Assembly (NCBI GenBank): GCA_002315195.1
Contig: DCGD01000092.1
Span: 34,687 to 42,658 of the forward strand
Source of the DNA: Prevotellaceae bacterium UBA1787
GTDB taxonomy: Bacteria > Bacteroidota > Bacteroidia > Bacteroidales > Bacteroidaceae
Direction of reading: 5' to 3'
Length of the DNA: 7,972 bases
Below are positions 6,464-7,972 of this stretch, one piece after another; within the stretch, counting starts at the first letter, position 1, and each line of letters opens with the position of its first letter. The translations under genes and the position numbers were made by a program. The notes under the pieces are model-generated. The model ran no database searches, was not told the DNA's origin, and was given only the letters and a program-made list of their open reading frames with translations.

Positions 6464-7390
6464 TTATTTCTCGTCAGACTTGTCGGCTTCGATGCCAAGA
6501 AGTTCGACTTTGAAGATAAGGCAGGAATATGGCTTGATGCTTCCGGCTTCACGTGAACCATAGCCTAGTTCCTGGGGTATGTAAATTTCCCACGTTGAAC
6601 CAACGGGCATCAGTTGGATGGCTTCTCCCCAGCCCTTGATGACTTGGCTGCATTTGAAAGTCATTGCCTTGTTGCGCTTGTATGAACTGTCGAAAACCTT
6701 TCCGTCAATGGTCTTTCCTTCGTAATTTACTTTGACGGATGAAGACTCGGTTGGTTTGGGTCCATTGCCTTGTTTCAAAATTTTGTATTGAACACCGCTC
6801 GGGAGTGTCTTCACGCTGTCTTTTTTTGCGTTTTCCGCCAGGAAAGCCTCGCCTGCGCGACGGTTCTCACCATATTTTTTTTCGAGCAATTGTGCGTGAT
6901 AGTATTTCATCTGCCTGTTTGCGATGTTGGCCGCGCTGTCGGCGGAAAGCGTCAGTCCTTGTCCGGTGATGCCGGCGATGAATCCTTTCTTGTAGTCTTC
7001 CACACTGATGAATTCCTTCTTTGGTTCACCGGTAATCTGTTGGTTGACAGATGAGATAAACTGAGTGAGTACCTGCTGCCCCACCTGGAGACCTGCGGAG
7101 TAGGCCTGAAGTTTGGCATCTTTAGGATCTTTGAAATAATCTTGAATGCCACGCATGAAATCCGCCATGTGATTTACCGTGTCCACTTTCAACTGCTGTC
7201 CGATGTATGCTTTCAATCCCGCAACTTGAGCGATGCCCATTGCATAGCTGAAATCCTTGTTGCTGACGGTGTCCACCTTGACCTCTTCAGTTTTAGGGGC
7301 TTCGTTCTGCTTTTTCACCTTTCGGTTTTTAGCAGGCGTGCTGCTGACAGCAACAACTGCCAGCAGCACGAATAAAAGACGCAATTTCAT
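6464..7390 (-). CDS. Exported FKBP-type peptidyl-prolyl cis-trans isomerase with two N-terminal FKBP_N-like modules
   Basis: Folding helper expected in the periplasm that isomerises Xaa-Pro bonds (FKBP, FkpA/Mip-like architecture). Of 308 residues, 1-18 are a signal peptide (K2, R4, LLFVLLAVVAV) with no lipobox Cys, so it is probably soluble after cleavage. A Lys/Glu-rich linker follows to about 44. Two helical FKBP_N-like stretches follow (about 46-86 and 97-145), then a helical linker (about 155-190). The FKBP domain spans about 195-300. Residues matching the FKBP12 active site are present: Tyr223, Phe233-Asp234, Phe245, Val250-Ile251, Trp254 and Tyr277. The frame is open to 7552, but that part only re-reads the upstream FKBP gene. 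The ATG at 7390 gives the signal peptide at the N-terminus and lies 5 bp after the upstream stop, so the two are co-transcribed. Its PPIase domain is clearly paralogous to its neighbour's. The gene ends at a strong terminator. Confidence 0.9.
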   Translation of the reverse strand: MKLRLLFVLLAVVAVSSTPAKNRKVKKQNEAPKTEEVKVDTVSNKDFSYAMGIAQVAGLKAYIGQQLKVDTVNHMADFMRGIQDYFKDPKDAKLQAYSAGLQVGQQVLTQFISSVNQQITGEPKKEFISVEDYKKGFIAGITGQGLTLSADSAANIANRQMKYYHAQLLEKKYGENRRAGEAFLAENAKKDSVKTLPSGVQYKILKQGNGPKPTESSSVKVNYEGKTIDGKVFDSSYKRNKAMTFKCSQVIKGWGEAIQLMPVGSTWEIYIPQELGYGSREAGSIKPYSCLIFKVELLGIEADKSDEK

Positions 7391-7395
7391 TGCTG

Positions 7396-7972
7396 TTATT
7401 TCTTTACTTTGACAAGTGTCAACTTGAAGATAAGGGCGGAGAAAGGCTTGATTTGACCTGCAGCCGTTTCGCGAGAACCGTATGCCAAATCCTGTGGAAT
7501 GTAAAGTTCCCACTCTGAACCTTCGGGCATCAGGGTAAGCGCCTCGGTCCAACCCTTGATCATCTGATTGACGCGGATTTCAACCGGCTTTCCGTCGTTG
7601 TTCTTGTCTGAACTGTCGAATACTTTGCCATCAATGGTTTTTCCTTCGTATTTTGCTTCTACAACGGAAGTATCAGCGGGGATGGGACCGTTGCCTTCCT
7701 TGATAACCTTGTACTGCAAACCGCTTTTCAAGGTCTTCACACCTTTCTTCTTGGCGTTCTCGGCAAGGAATTTCTCACCTGCCGCCTTGTTTTCTCCGTA
7801 AGTGGTTTCAAGATTTTTTGCGCGGAAATTTTCCATGCGTTCCTGAAGTTCTTTCTTGACCGTAGCTTCGGGGATGAGTGTCTTGCCCTGGGCTCCTGCG
7901 ATGAAACCTGCGAGTATGTTGCGGAGGCTGATGGTCTTGGTGCTGTCTTCTCCAAAGAGTTGGTAGTTAATG
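7396..7972 (-). CDS. FKBP-type peptidyl-prolyl cis-trans isomerase, 5' end outside the window
   Basis: Peptidyl-prolyl isomerase of the FkpA/Mip type. The frame stays open to the window edge, so the Met at 7836 is internal and the true start lies outside; 191 residues plus stop are visible. The first visible part (INYQLFGEDSTKTISLRN, then ILAGFIAGAQGKTL) is the end of an FKBP_N-like helical domain. A charged helix (about 7866-7760) leads into the C-terminal FKBP domain (about 7745-7399). Active-site-type residues are present: Tyr in KYEGK, Phe-Asp in KVFDSS, Met-Ile and Trp in MIKGW, and Tyr in LAYGSRE. It ends in Lys-Lys soon after the last beta strand (LIFKLTLVKVKK). It is upstream of, and 5 bp from, a second FKBP gene with which it shares GENxxAGExFLAENAKK and YEGKTIDGKVFDSS, indicating a tandem duplication. 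Location (periplasm or outer-membrane lipoprotein) cannot be judged without the N-terminus. Confidence 0.9.
   Translation of the reverse strand, partial: INYQLFGEDSTKTISLRNILAGFIAGAQGKTLIPEATVKKELQERMENFRAKNLETTYGENKAAGEKFLAENAKKKGVKTLKSGLQYKVIKEGNGPIPADTSVVEAKYEGKTIDGKVFDSSDKNNDGKPVEIRVNQMIKGWTEALTLMPEGSEWELYIPQDLAYGSRETAAGQIKPFSALIFKLTLVKVKK

Noticed and set aside
7391..7552. N-terminal extension of the downstream FKBP by 54 codons
   Set aside because: It is an alternate-frame reading of the end of the upstream FKBP gene; the ATG at 7390 begins a proper signal peptide.
1..7972. Mobile elements, CRISPR, tRNA/rRNA, defence or other novel multi-gene system
   Set aside because: No transposase, integrase, terminal repeats, regular spacer repeats or tRNA-like folds were seen. 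All genes belong to common chromosomal families.

Overview
The window looks like ordinary chromosome of a member of the Bacteroidales (Bacteroidota, in the Prevotella/Porphyromonas/Bacteroides range). Three things suggest this. The exopeptidase at the left is a close match in motif and architecture to Porphyromonas gingivalis prolyl tripeptidyl peptidase. The U32 protein and the THUMP methyltransferase have the form usual in that order. The cysE promoter candidate has the Bacteroidota -7 type (TAnnTTTG), and Shine-Dalgarno sequences are weak or absent. Every supported gene is on the minus strand, so the biological reading order runs from high to low coordinates.

Right to left: (1) 7972-6464 holds two tandem secreted-type FKBP peptidyl-prolyl isomerases, the first cut by the window edge. 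They are 5 bp apart and end at a strong intrinsic terminator with a perfect 12-bp stem (6420-6458). (2) 6397-5105 is a U32-family protein related to the tRNA-hydroxylation factor TrhP/YegQ, with its Cys motif intact and probably a TTG start. (3) 5104-4798 is a 307-bp non-coding spacer with one or two hairpin/T-run terminator candidates for the U32 gene and a promoter for the next gene. (4) 4797-3886 is a serine O-acetyltransferase (cysE). (5) After a 116-bp spacer comes an RlmL-type 23S rRNA m2G methyltransferase (3769-2192) that lacks the RlmK half and has a long charged, low-complexity C-terminal tail. (6) 2202-43 is a secreted prolyl tripeptidyl peptidase (PtpA-like) whose ATG lies inside the last codons of rlmL. 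(7) A possible next gene starts at position 17, but only five codons are visible.

The genes do not form one pathway. Two handle protein folding in the envelope, one is a secreted peptidase that releases tripeptides, one makes O-acetylserine for cysteine synthesis, and two modify RNA. The cysE-rlmL-ptpA set may be one transcript from the promoter near 4841, and rlmL-ptpA are very probably translationally coupled.

I found no mobile element, CRISPR array, tRNA, rRNA or defence system, and no convincing undescribed multi-gene system. The points most worth a second look are the tandem N-terminal modules in one FKBP, the disordered tail on RlmL, the tripeptidyl-peptidase signature in a gene easily miscalled as DPP IV, and the structured spacer at 4798-5104.
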